In this document: piece after piece, positions 33,284-43,513 of the stretch
How the letters are laid out: each line of letters starts with the position of its first letter
Numbering within the stretch: position 1 is the stretch's first letter
Assembly: GCA_963576725.1 (NCBI GenBank)
Contig: OY755239.1
Location: 57,691,453 to 57,755,452 of the forward strand
Length of the DNA stretch: 64,000 bases
Reading direction: 5' to 3'
Source of the DNA: Azorinus chamasolen
Lineage: Eukaryota; Mollusca; Bivalvia; Cardiida; Solecurtidae
Notes under the pieces: generated by a model
Told to the model about the DNA's origin: nothing
The model's input: the letters and a program-made list of their open reading frames with translations, nothing else
Database searches by the model: none
Translations under genes and position numbers: made by a program

Positions 33284-33377
33284 TGACGGATCACTGTGAA
33301 AGAACAACTCCTTGATTTGATTTGTTCGGTCGCTCACAGAATCTAAACTCATACTAGGCCTCCTTCTATGGACTGGT

Positions 33378-33455
33378 TAAAGTTGCCGCCTTAATCCCGT
33401 ACGTCACGAGATGGCGCTGTGTATTGATTTGTATAATATAGGGTTTACAACAGAT
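33378..33455 (+). repeat. Dispersed repeat, paired with 18150-18225
   Basis: 'gtcacgagatggcgctgtgt' and 'gggtttacaa' are shared with the 18.2 kb copy. Confidence 0.6.
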
Positions 33456-33869
33456 GATGAAAATCTAATGGGTATGCAGTCCTCAATTTGAAAGCACTAA
33501 TAGAAGCAGTAATTACACTTCAGCGTCGTTATGCCCCATGCACGACAAAAATGAATCTGCATTCCAGCATACTAAAATATCAGCAACCCTTGTAAAAGAG
33601 TCTGTGATGGACTGTGTTAATTTGTTTATAGATGTATGCGCTTAATTTGTAATATCTCATGTTCTTAAAATGCATGTAAATGCTCAAACATTTAATAATC
33701 AAAACCAAAGGTATAAGCTAGATCATTTCAAACATCACACTCGTTTTAACTGACGGAATCGTACGGAATTATTCGAATATTGCCGGGTTGAGTCGTCGAG
33801 TTTGAGTACAAGCCATAGTGTTGAAACCAACATCAACATCAGAATCAACACTATCCTATAGTTTCAGGA

Positions 33870-34300
33870 GTTTTAATCAGATGTACTAATAGTTATAATA
33901 GCATAATTAACATATACATGTATTAGCTGAATATATATGGACACATGGGTGTTTGGTTGTGACAGAAGTTTTACAATCATATCGATATACAATAAAAACC
34001 TTCTCATGCGACCATCAAACACGGGTATAATTCAGGGTGGCAGACGAAGGTGGTAGGTTAATGCAGGACGAAAGCTGCGCAGAAAGCTCCTATTGGAGCT
34101 GTCTGCATAACTTTCGTCCTGCATTAATCAACCACCTGCTTATAAAGGCAGAAATGATTATTCAAGAATTGGTCGCATTAGAGGGGTTCTACTGTAATTC
34201 TATAAGTAAACAGAATATACACCTACATGCATCAGACTACTGCTACAGGAACAGTCTGAACTGAATAGATTCCGTTCGCAAAGTCGTGATAAGTGTCTTT
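33870..34300 (+). mobile_element. TTAA-1 MITE split by TA-1
   Basis: Side arm 'gttataatagcataattaac..gacagaagttttacaatca' before the insertion; 'attctataagtaaacagaat' with a worn hairpin after it. Confidence 0.65.
33988..34196 (+). mobile_element. TA-1 MITE nested in TTAA-1
   Basis: TA-CAATAAAAACCTTCTCATGC to 'agaggggttctactg-TA'; tip GCTCCTATTGGAGC. Confidence 0.85.
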
Positions 34301-34424
34301 ATGAAGCAAATGATTAATATCTGGGGTACGACAAGTGATGTCAGTATATCGTTTCAATGTATTGGCAGCCATACGAACATGTTCTCACTTGTATACTACG
34401 GTTTAAGTGGTAGAATGTACTGAC

Positions 34425-35520
34425 AGTCACAATAACACTTAATATCAAATACTCAGTCGTCTGTATAATAGTTATTTTATTAGAATATTTTGGCAGTCAC
34501 AATAACACTTGATTTCAAAGCCTCAGTCTGTATAATAGTTATTTTATTAGAATATTTTGGCAGTCACAATAACACTTGATTTCAAAGCCCCAGTCTGTAT
34601 AATAGTTATTTTATTAGAATATTTTGGCAGTCACAATAACACTTGATTTCAAAGCCTCAGTCTGTAAATAGTTATTTTATTAGAATATTTTGGCAGTCAC
34701 AATAACACTTGATTTCAAAGCCTCAGTTTGTATACATGTAGTAGAGTTATATTATTAGAATATAGTGGCAGTCACTGGAACACTTTGAGGTATAAGGCAA
34801 AATTAGTGTGTATAATATAATTACCTCATTAGAATATTTCGGCAGTCACAATACCACTTTGATATCAAAAACTCAGTCTGCAAAACACGGTTATGTTATT
34901 AGAATGTATCGGCAGTGGCAAGAACACTTTGAAGTATAAGACTTAGTCTGTATAATATAGTTACCTTATTAGAATGTATAGGCAGTCGCAATAACACGTT
35001 GAAGTATAAAACTTAGTCTGTATAATATAGTTACCTTATTAGAATGTATCGGCAGTCGCAATAACACTTTGAAGTATAAGACTTAGTCTGTATAATATAG
35101 TTACCTTATTAGAATATATCGACAGTCGCTATAACACTTTGATATCAAAGACTCAGTCTGTGTAATCGACAGTCGCATGAGCATTTTGATATCTAAGACG
35201 AGACGACAGTCTGTATAATACAGCTGTATCATTAGCATGTATCGATAATCACAATGACACTAGTCTTTAAAACTCATTCTGTATGATGCAATTATATTAT
35301 TAGAATGTATCAACAGTGACACGAACATTTAGAAATCTAAGACTTAGTCTGTATAATACATTTGTATCATTAGAATACTCGTACATGAACATCTGCAGTC
35401 ACACTATGTAAATGTAGACTCACTCTGTATAATACAGTTATGTCATTGGAATTTATCAGCAATCAAAACAAAACTGTTATATCATTATAATGTTTCGGCA
35501 GTGCCGTGAACACCTTGATG
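34425..35520 (+). repeat. Minisatellite, unit about 67 bases, about 16 units
   Basis: The unit contains 'ggcagtcacaataacacttg', 'caaagcctcagtctgtata' and 'ttattagaatattttgg'. The four units from about 34493 to 34760 are nearly identical; outer units decay gradually on both sides, more so toward 35500. No open frame is conserved through it. Confidence 0.95.
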
Positions 35521-35733
35521 TCTCACACGTTATGATGCAGTTCAGCCTAATTTAACACTTTTTTCTTGCTATCACGTCAATATACATACCTGTAAATATT
35601 GCAGACCCAGATGAGACAGCTCCTGCAGGAGCTGTCTCATCAGGGTCTGCAATATTTACAAGTTGATTGTTCAACCAGTGCATCTCATAGCAGTGATTTC
35701 ACAGCGAAATACTTGTACACAGTGAAGATATAT

Positions 35734-36277
35734 TTATCATGCAACGTCACCAAATACAGTCACTTCCTACTAGTATAATATTTTCCACGTCTACGCTGTA
35801 TTTTGTGAGGTATAGTGCATGTGTACTGACCCCACTGGAATGCAAGTTTTGTTCAGCCAATAGGAGGAAAACAGAAGGAGGAAAACGGCATTATTAAACA
35901 TAAACATCAAATTAACATATTTGCTCACCTTTCTCTCAACTATTTGTCCATATAAAACGATTAAATCAAGTTTGTTTATGTTGTTCAAGTCGATGACGTC
36001 ACTGCATGCCAACATGACGTCACGTAATACGTACTTGCATGTTTTTTCATTCAGGGGACGAAACCGCTTTAGCAATCTTTCTTTTTCTTCATTTTCTCCT
36101 TTTTTCTTGGAGTTGCATGATAAAAGAATTACTATGCTAGTAGTTTGGAAGTTCAGCTGTATTTTGGCTCGTCAGAAAAGTAGTTAAATGCTCGCCAAGG
36201 CTCGCATTTAACAACTTTTCTAACTCACCAAAATACAGCTGAACTTCAAAACTAGGCCTACTAGCATAGTAATTCTT
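35734..36277 (-). mobile_element. HP-4 composite element copy 1
   Basis: A first module is bounded by TTATCATGCAAC and its inverse GTTGCATGATAA (to about 36122). A second module is a 155-base hairpin with arms AAGAATTACTATGCTAGTAG and partner around a worn loop. Both modules recur together at 53961-54482, so they move as one unit. The first module holds a conserved reading frame (separate entry). Confidence 0.8.
35791..36110 (-). pseudogene. Exon-like frame inside HP-4 copy 1
   Basis: The minus-strand frame ..LLKRFRPLNEKTCKY.. with ..NINKLDLIVLYGQ.. matches ..LLKRFCPLNKNTCQY.. in the copy at 54.15 kb. After the shared frame (at AAAG) a splice-donor-like GTGAGC follows (35928 downward) in both copies. 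There is no ATG in frame. The family is unknown; it could be a captured internal exon. Confidence 0.4.
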
Positions 36278-36489
36278 ATGTATTATACAACAGGGCATGT
36301 GTGAAGAAAGAGAAATGTATTTTAAATTTCAGCAAGAGAAGGGTTAAATGATTAAACGTCGTTTCATTTCTTAATAATCATCACACATTTACAAAAAAGA
36401 TCTATATTCAAAACACATTGATAGCACTTTCAAGGGATTCGTGATTTGTGCAGATAATTTTAATTTTGAATCTTTATCTATAGTTGGGT

Positions 36490-36610
36490 CTTAAAGCAAG
36501 GTTGTAACGTAATGTAGGACACAATGTATGCAGGAATTTTCTGCATCAAGCAGTCATTTGATTTTAAAGACAGATATGCTTATACCCAAGTGGTCGGTTT
36601 AGACCGTATT
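36490..36610 (+). mobile_element. TA-1 fragment, degenerate
   Basis: 'ggtcttaaagcaaggttgtaac' to 'aagcagtcatttg' and 'caagtggtcggtttagacc'. Confidence 0.45.
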
Positions 36611-36852
36611 TATTTATCTTCTGTGTATGGTTTAACGGAAGACTTAAGACAACGTCAAATTGACCTAAACATCAACTTAAAGGGAACCAAAACGACAACT
36701 TAAACAGATCGAAAATGACAATATAAGTAGACCGAAGGCAATCACTGTGTAAGAAATATATTGCTGCTCACCAATTTGATAGAATAGAATAAAACATACA
36801 ATAAGTCCCATATTCAATGAACGAAAACGTGTCAAATTGTTGGGTTTTCAGA

Positions 36853-36950
36853 CAAGCAGTAATTAAATGTAGGACGAACATAGCACCGAAAGCTCCCAAA
36901 AGATGATTGCATACTTACATTCTTTTTGTATCAAGCTTTCATCTGCTCTG
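36853..36950 (+). mobile_element. TA-group hairpin fragment
   Basis: 'gcagtaattaaatgtaggac' and 'gaaagctcccaaaag' remain, immediately before the TTAA-5 copy. Confidence 0.45.
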
Positions 36951-36951
36951 A

Positions 36952-37169
36952 TTAATCCATTTGCTCCCACGATCTCATATATGTGACGTAGGCCAACAGT
37001 GTAGACTCTGATAAGACGCCGCATAATGCGGCGTCTGATCAGAGTCTACACTGTTTGCTGATAGGAATACAACACAAAAATGAAAATTTTGACCAGATAT
37101 CCCTTAGATAAAAGACAGACTAATCCAATATATAAGCATGGAAGAATCCAATGGGAGCAAATGGGTTAA
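36952..37169 (+). mobile_element. TTAA-5 MITE, complete, 218 bp
   Basis: TTAA-flanked with ends TCCATTTGCTCCCA and TGGGAGCAAATGGG. The hairpin 36994-37054 has arms AACAGTGTAGACTCTGATA and inner GACGCCGCAT-A-ATGCGGCGTC. The outer arm resembles TTAA-1 and the inner arm TTAA-4. Confidence 0.9.
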
Positions 37170-37407
37170 TACCCATGTTTACTCATTAACTCTGTTTGCT
37201 TCAACTACTTTTTGTCTGCATACAATGTCGCCGGCATCACTTTTCATAGAGGATGTTCGTTCAATATCGCCTCTAAAACATTACTGGTGTGTAACACAGA
37301 GTGGGTCCTGGTTTGACACCGAGTAATTCGAATCAAAGGTCATTACATATTCGTCCATTGCAACAAGCCCTGCAAGTCGCTTTGCGGCAACTTTGGAGGT
37401 GAATGAG

Positions 37408-37649
37408 TGAAACCATTCATTCCATAGATACGCCTTTATACGCCTTTGCAAAAAGTGTAGAACCAGATCAGGCAATCCCTGGTGGAACCGTCTGATCAGG
37501 ATCTGCTCTGTTTGCTTTATAAAATTATATAGATCTAATTCTACAAATTCTGTCGGCCAATTTTTTAAATGACTTTAATGATATTGCATTCAATTAATCT
37601 TGATGATTATATTATTTCTTACATGAATATTCACGGAGTAAAGAGTTAA
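37408..37649 (-). mobile_element. TTAA-1 MITE, short form
   Basis: Left end worn; hairpin 'tttgcaaaaagtgtagaacc' to 'gatctgctctgtttgc'; right end 'catgaatattcacggagtaaagagttaa'. Confidence 0.75.
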
Positions 37650-37665
37650 GTCGTTGCTATAGTAA

Positions 37666-37836
37666 CAGAGCTACAGATAAAGGTGCGTACTCAGATACTA
37701 AAATCGTCATTACTCCACCAAACACTATGTTGTGATCGAAGAGACGATTCTAAAGAGTAGTCACAACATAGGGTTTGGTGGAGAAATAAAGAAGTTACTA
37801 TTGAAAATGTTTTAACGCATCTTGTCTGGACCTCTG
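37666..37836 (-). repeat. HP-1 element, left tip deleted
   Basis: CAGAGCTACAGATAAAGG and CTTGTCTGGACCTCTG ends. About 20 bases of the left arm near the tip are missing ('tgttgtgatcgaagagacg'). Confidence 0.8.
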
Positions 37837-37984
37837 TATAGAGATGGTTTTCTGTACAATATTCACATGCATACAGTTCTATAGCATTCATATAGTAAAA
37901 TATATTCGGCAGCATCTAACTAACTACAGTAGAATTCCAACCATATTCGCGATCACGAAGCAGCATCGGCCCTATGACATTTCA

Positions 37985-38090
37985 ATTACGCGTAGTTGTA
38001 TTTTATCGTCCAACGCAAAATGAGTTTTCACAGCTTGTGATATCATATTTCGATTAATTTAGAATCATGGCCCTGTATCAATTACTGTGG
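37985..38090 (+). repeat. Dispersed repeat, paired with 30984-31080
   Basis: 'ttgtattttatcgtccaacg' and 'gttttcacagcttgtga' match the 31.0 kb copy. Confidence 0.65.
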
Positions 38091-38389
38091 AATGGAAACC
38101 GATGTGTTGTTGATGGCACAGTCATCGCAATATTATTTTGTAATTTTGACAGGAACATTCCCTCCGAAGACGTTTGAAGTTGATAAATATTGCAGATTTC
38201 AAATGAGAAATAGATTTTTCGTTCGGTGTTTATAGAATCCCCAGATAGAAGTAACACTATTGCGAATATTGCGAGATGAGATGCGAACTCATCAGCTTTC
38301 ACAGTCAGCTACCGAAAGTAAGTAAACCACACAACATAAAACGTATACATACTTTAAGTTACTATCCATTTATTCGATATATATACCTC

Positions 38390-38818
38390 GTAACCATTTA
38401 CCACCCCATGGATATGCATGTAAGATTTAATGTATTTATGAAAATTGATTAGCTTAATAATCGTTATAGCATAAAAAACAAGGAACATTCTGAGTGGTAA
38501 AAACTCTATACAGTGAAACCTCTCTAAACCGGACGTTAAATGTAGTATGAATATCGGTCTTGGAGACAGGTGGCAGCTTAATGAAGGTTGAAAGTCTTTC
38601 ACCCTGCATTAAGCAGTCACCTGCTTAAAGTATCTTTATTATTCTCTACTAGAATTCCGGTTTAGAAAGGTTTTACTGTAATTAGATCTATATTACAACA
38701 TGGCAAGCAGCAGGCCCATACATGTATCAGACGGTCCCTATAGTAGCCGTCTGACCAGAGTCTGCTAGGTTTGCAAAGATGTACATGTATAAAGGCGTAT
38801 TTATAGAGTAAAGGGTTA
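38390..38818 (+). mobile_element. TTAA-1 MITE split by TA-2
   Basis: 'gtaaccatttaccacccc' opens; the TA-2 insertion at 38509 falls after 'ggtaaaaactcta'. The hairpin resumes as 'cagacggtccctatagtagccgtctg'. The end is 'gagtaaagggtta', overlapping the start of the next TTAA-1 copy. Confidence 0.75.
38509..38680 (+). mobile_element. TA-2 MITE nested in TTAA-1, short hairpin
   Basis: TA-CAGTGAAACCTCTCTAAACC to AAAGGTTTTACTG-TA. The tip region is deleted ('gaaggttgaaagtctttcacc'). Confidence 0.85.
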
Positions 38819-39513
38819 TGCCTTTGCAGAGTAGCCATGAATTATAAAGATTTAAAGATATAAAGATTAATTAGATTAATTGTTATAATAGCATAAACAC
38901 ATATGAATGTTTGGTCATGGCAGAAACTGTAAAATCATATCTGTATTATATCATAAGCAAACAGAGTATACCCTAATCAGACGGCTCATACAGTGGTAAA
39001 TACGCTATTCCTACCCATTTACCCGTTTTTCTACGCGTAAGAAACGGGTAGTGAACGGTTAACGAACGGTTAACGAACGGTTACGCGATAAACGGTTTAC
39101 ACGCGTTAAACGCGTAAAGAAACGATTATACCAAAGAAGTTGCGGTAGGTGCATAAATTTTCCGTTTCATGCGGAGATTTCGGATCTTATCGATGATAGC
39201 CGTTTTCAAAAAAGTCCGAATGAAACGGGTTAGCCAAAATAAGAATCGATTCGTCACTCAACGAACGTTTAGCGGTTCAATCCCGGCTAGTGTCGACGAT
39301 TTGCTCATTTAGGTAATAGCGATATGTTTGTACAAAGCTATAATATCAGATATCCACTGTATATCAAACAAATGGATTGAAGAATTAGTTCTTTTTGAGT
39401 AGGTTTCTACATTTCAGATAAAAAAAAATGTCACAAAGTAAACCACCAAATTTTGGATCTAGAATGAAGAAACCTTCTAAAGAATTCAGATCTATTCTAT
39501 TTCTTAACCCTTT

Positions 39514-39737
39514 CCCATTTGAATATTTCTGTCAGAAAAAATGACATCATGAGTATTTATTAGATCTTGCTGAATTTAACAACGGTATAAGTGCACACGC
39601 CTTTTTGATATTTGTAGAAAATATAGTCAACTCTATTAATTTATAATTTCATAAGCAGAGTGGGCCCTGATCCGACATTCCCTACAAGAGCCTTCATGTC
39701 TAGGTTTACTCTGTTTGCAAAGGCGTTAGAGTGTTAA
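39514..39737 (+). mobile_element. TTAA-1 MITE inside the 2.1-kb element
   Basis: TTAACCCTTTCCCATTTGAA to 'ggcgttagagtgttaa'. The left hairpin arm is worn. Confidence 0.75.
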
Positions 39738-39761
39738 ATCCATGTGTATGTAATGGGATAA

Positions 39762-39855
39762 GCAAATAATGCAGACCCAAGATCAAACGGCTTCCACGCG
39801 AGCAATCTGATCTGAACCTATTACGTTTTCAAAGGTGTTTTCATCATTATGAGGT
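39762..39855 (+). mobile_element. TTAA-1 hairpin fragment inside the 2.1-kb element
   Basis: 'aagcaaataatgcagaccca' to 'gatctgaacctattacg', with the right flank 'gttttcatcattatgagg'. Confidence 0.5.
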
Positions 39856-40687
39856 AGATCTAAAGCGTTTTAAACAAATAAGCATATTTCATGCTCACAT
39901 ATAACTGTATGCCGAAATTTAAAAGTGGAATGGCCCATCATTGTTTAACTGTATATTCCATTCACTATTACCAGGCTTATATTTGCTAGATGATTTTTAA
40001 TTAGGCCTATGAAAATACTAGTGAAGACCCTGATCAACACCCTGAATTTGTAGCTATATTGTCTGTGTTTACACTGCTTTCAAATGTCAGTACTTTTGTT
40101 CCCAGCATTCGAATATTTAAAAAATACTAACTCTATAATTGTTATGAATGCATGAAAATAAATTGTCTTAGTTGAAGACTTTATTATTTACCCAGCCTAA
40201 ATATACGATCAAAGCTGCAAGATAGTCAATAAATCCCCTGGCTATTTTCTCAGCAGGGGACAATGGTCTTGACAGTGATCACACCACTGCTTCCTTATCA
40301 ACAAAGTTGCGAACTATTACGTAACAGAAATACCAAATAATATGCCCAATGATCTGAAAGTATGTTTTTTTAGCTTCTCCAAAATACAAGAAAACTATGA
40401 TTTGTATAATTGTAGATCTATGGCTCAGCACAAAGTTAAATCCAAACGTTTAGACGAATTAAGATTAATATAAATTCTAGTTTTAAAGATAGTTCAGATT
40501 GATATGATCTAGATCTATTGTAAAATACTTCTACTATATCTTCTACGGTACTGTACGTACAGTAGCAAAAAAGACATTTTACAAAACATGAATGAACGAA
40601 ATGAGAATGTAGATCTATATTTTAATATAGATCTAGATCTAGCTAGATCTTATGGAAATGAAACTAGAATTAAAAGTTTAAATGCTG

Positions 40688-40850
40688 TTAACCCTTTCGC
40701 TGCCAATGTCGGATCTGTGATTACCTTTGCAAACAGTTTGGATCCAGATGAGACGCAAAAGGTTTTGGACCCAGATGAGACGCCGAGTAACTCGGCATCT
40801 CATCGGGATCAAAACTGTTTGTTACTGTCACTATGTTTTTGAAATCTTAA
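40688..40850 (+). mobile_element. TTAA-4 MITE with duplicated left arm
   Basis: TTAACCCTTTCGCTGCCAAT; the arm TTGGATCCAGATGAGACG is followed by a second arm TTGGACCCAGATGAGACGCC, then CGAGTAACTCGG and the right arm. The left arm is tandemly repeated. Confidence 0.75.
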
Positions 40851-41250
40851 TTTTACATATCAGGAGTGTCCAACAGGTAAAGAAAGGCCATATCAAGGAT
40901 TACCCCCCTTTCGTCCATGATTACTCCCCTTTCATCCGGGCTCTTAAACGTTTAGGAAACGCGTTAAGATACGCGTAAACAAACGGTTAGAAACCCGTTT
41001 AACGAAACGGCTAAGAAACGGGTAACGAACGGTTAGGTAACGCGTAAGAAACGCGTTAAGTGGGTAGGAATAGCGTATTTACCACTGTATAGGGGCCGTC
41101 TAATCTGGGTTTACTCTGTTTGCAAAGGCGTAGACAAGCGTATATATGGAGTAAAGAATTAAGGTTAGGAATACATAAAGCCATTCGATTTCTTCATGTT
41201 GTGTTTTCAGAAACAGTATCATTTGCATCAGAAACTACATGCATTGAAAA

Positions 41251-41402
41251 TACAGTAAAAACGCGTTAGTTCGGATTTGCAGTAATAAAACAATTAGCAG
41301 GAGTTTTCGGTATGACATTCATCCTGCATTGAGCTGCCACCTGTCTTAAAAACCAATAATGATACTTTGTTTTAGTGTTCGAACTATCGGTGTGTTAATG
41401 TA
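41251..41402 (+). mobile_element. TA-6 MITE, deleted left hairpin arm
   Basis: TA-CAGTAAAAACGCGTTAGTTC to 'actatcggtgtgttaatg-TA'. Only the right arm (CATCCTGCATTGAGCTGCC) remains. Confidence 0.65.
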
Positions 41403-41503
41403 ATTCGGCATTTCCATACCTGTCACTTGTATAAGACACATAACTATGTCATCGCTTACTTGTTACTCGTGAAATTGCACCACTGTTATTGTATCACTAT
41501 GTA

Positions 41504-41752
41504 TTAACCCTTTCCCTGATGAATATTCATGTAAGAAATAATGACGCCATGAATATTGATAAGATTATTTTTTATAATGGTATATGAACACAGGACATTT
41601 TGGCTGAGGCAGAAACTGTAGAATCATATCTATATTACACAATAAGCAAACAGAGCAGACCCTGATCAGACGGCTCCTATAGGAGCCGTCTGATCTGAGC
41701 CTACTCTGTTTGCAGATGCGTCAAAATGCTCTTACATAAGGAAAAAGGGTTC
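41504..41752 (+). mobile_element. TTAA-1 MITE, short form, best-preserved copy
   Basis: TTAACCCTTTCCCTGATGAA. The 68-base palindrome 41646-41713 has tip CGGCTCCTATAGGAGCCG and only a couple of mismatches. The right end is GGAAAAAGGGTTCA with the TTAA mutated. Confidence 0.9.
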
Positions 41753-42178
41753 ATTTGCATTTTCATAACAACTTGAGTCAGTCACATATACATGTAAATG
41801 AACAAGACAATTGCAGTGAACCCTATAATTCTCAACAGCATATAGAGGATCGGTGGTGCCCAACTGATATCGAGTTGTACGTTCGATATATTCTGTCATT
41901 AAAGCGTCTTTATAGCCATTCATTGCATGAATAGGCACAATATAACATCTAGCTTCTACAGAAAGATGGATAGAAAAAACACCAGGACACTTTTATTATC
42001 GACGTGTATGGAGTATAATGCATTTTCTCGCAAACATCTAGAAAATAATATAACACAGATAACCCGACACTTGGAAACACATTCGCATAAGTCTTGAATC
42101 GACTATTGTCAATACTACAAATCCCGCAAAAACCACCACAGTTCGGATCCATAATCAATAGATTATATGAATGCACGT

Positions 42179-42411
42179 ATTAGCCCTTTCCCCGTTTTAT
42201 GTCTATTCCACATTTCAATACTTACTGAATATTTATGGATATAATAATGGAATATGGTAGGTGGAACATTGTAGTCATTTTAGAAACTAAAGGCACAGAT
42301 CTATCAAAGCCCATTAATAAACAGAGCAGATCCTGATCAGACGGCTCCTATAGGGTCTACTCTGTTTGTAAATGCGTGAAAATGCTTTTTTTTTATGATG
42401 GAAAGGGTAAG
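42179..42411 (+). mobile_element. TTAA-1 MITE, long form
   Basis: 'tagccctttccccgttttat' to 'gatggaaagggtaa'. The inner half of the right hairpin arm is missing after CGGCTCCTATAGG. Confidence 0.8.
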
Positions 42412-42422
42412 TCCAAAAGTAA

Positions 42423-42545
42423 CTGTAGGACAAAAGCAATGCAGAAAGCTCCTGCATTACTTTTGTCCTACAGTGAGCAACCACCTGCTTATAAGGACAC
42501 TCATGTTTATTCATTACGTGGTCGCATTAGAAGGGTTATACCTCA
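42423..42545 (+). mobile_element. TA-1 MITE, left outer end missing
   Basis: Hairpin 'gtaggacaaaagcaatgcag' around GAAAGCTCCTGC and the right end 'gtggtcgcattagaagggtt'. The tip is deleted. Confidence 0.7.
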
Positions 42546-42579
42546 CTCTATTCACCTTAAGTATTCCGAAACAAAAGTG

Positions 42580-42629
42580 CTACTCCGTATGCAAATGCGT
42601 AAAAACACATTTATATGAGGGAAAGGGTT
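42580..42629 (+). mobile_element. TTAA-1 right-end fragment
   Basis: 'tgcaaatgcgtaaaaacac' to 'gagggaaagggttgaa'. Confidence 0.6.
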
Positions 42630-42649
42630 GAATAAGAGACACAGCAGCA

Positions 42650-42715
42650 AATAGTGTAGACCCTGGTCACACTGTTTCTTCAGGGGCAGTATGAGCTGGG
42701 TCTGCAGGTTGTCTA
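42650..42715 (+). mobile_element. TTAA-1/TTAA-2-like hairpin, worn
   Basis: 'caaatagtgtagaccctgg' and a partner ending 'gctgggtctgcaggttg' around CTTCAGGGG. Confidence 0.4.
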
Positions 42716-42872
42716 CGGCTGTATCTATTGTCATTAGGGTAATTCTTTATCCAAGTCCACAAGCATTCCATGGCCCTACTACATGCTATTCTCTAGTATT
42801 GCATATTTAGAATGTTTTGAATATTGACGATTCAATACACGTTTGATTATCGAAACCCAATTACCCCAAATC

Positions 42873-43022
42873 AGAGGTCCAGATAAGATGCGTAAATTGA
42901 ATAAAAGAATAAAAGAATAACGTCTTTATTTCTGCACCAAACCCTAATGTGTCACCACGAGATGATTCTAAAGAGTAGTTACAGCATTGGCTTTGGTGGA
43001 GAGAGAACGGTTTTAGTACATT
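42873..43022 (+). repeat. HP-1 element, left tip deleted
   Basis: 'cagaggtccagataagatg'; hairpin from 'caccaaaccctaatgtgtca' to 'gcattggctttggtgg'; the right end is shortened. Confidence 0.7.
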
Positions 43023-43316
43023 TGCTTACACACCATTATATGTTGCTCTGCCCTAAATATTCGGACACCCAATCTCACCCCTCCATGGATTAATTCAAAA
43101 ATGAATTAACCTAATCTGGCACATGTTTGTATGACTTTGAATTAGACTGGCCCAGTAGTAAACAGTGTTTACCCTGGTCAAACAGCTCTATCAATATCTG
43201 CATGTGTTTGTCTGTCACAATACGTAGTATAATTAGAGAACTTGTTTAGACCTATCATGTAAAAAAAAAAAAAAGTTTCAACAAAATATAACAGATATTT
43301 TCAAAGACAGGGTATG

Positions 43317-43513
43317 ATAACCCTTTCCTTACGCATTTATATGCCTATTGTGATAAATAGAGCATTTGCTCCTATAGGAGCAAATGCTCCATTTATCACA
43401 ATGGTTTCAAGCTACAAAATTCTAAACTTTCCCTTTCTCTAGTTAATGTTCCTTTTCGGTAGATTTATTCAAAGAGGTTGGATCTAAAAATAGCTTATGA
43501 GGGAATGGGTTAA
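43317..43513 (-). mobile_element. TTAA-3 MITE
   Basis: Left terminus ATAACCCTTTCCTTACGC; right terminus GAGGGAATGGGTTAA. Palindrome 43347-43402 with one mismatch, tip TTTGCTCCTATAGGAGCAAA. Confidence 0.9.

Larger units (their letters stand above)
35552..36347 (+). mobile_element. TTAA-2 MITE copy 5, split by HP-4
   Basis: TTAACACTTTTTTCTTGC at the left; palindrome variant GTAAATATTGCAGACCC..; interrupted after 'cagtgaagatatat' (35733); resumes at 'attatacaacagggcatg' and ends AGAAGGGTTAA. Confidence 0.85.
38991..41087. mobile_element. 2.1-kb TA-flanked element with subterminal iterons
   Basis: Ends CAGTGGTAAATACGCTATTC and GAATAGCGTATTTACCACTG are exact inverted copies of at least 27 bases, flanked by TA on both sides (38989-38990 and 41088-41089), as for Tc1/mariner. 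The first and last 130 bases carry many GAACGGTTA and ACGCGTAA repeats. No transposase frame survives, and older MITEs (39514-39737, 39762-39855, 40688-40850) sit inside, so the element is non-autonomous or decayed. Confidence 0.88.
38816..41162 (+). mobile_element. TTAA-1 MITE whose hairpin tip is filled by a 2.1-kb element
   Basis: Left side arm and left hairpin arm GCAAACAGAGTATACCCTAA..GGCTCA end at 38990. The right arm TAGGGGCCGTCTAATCTGGG..CTGTTTGC resumes at 41088 and ends at the 'gtaaagaattaa' terminus. Removing the insert restores a typical hairpin centred on TATA. Confidence 0.9.

Noticed and set aside
34425..35520. CRISPR array (regular repeats)
   Set aside because: The units are contiguous without unique spacers; it is a minisatellite in eukaryotic DNA.
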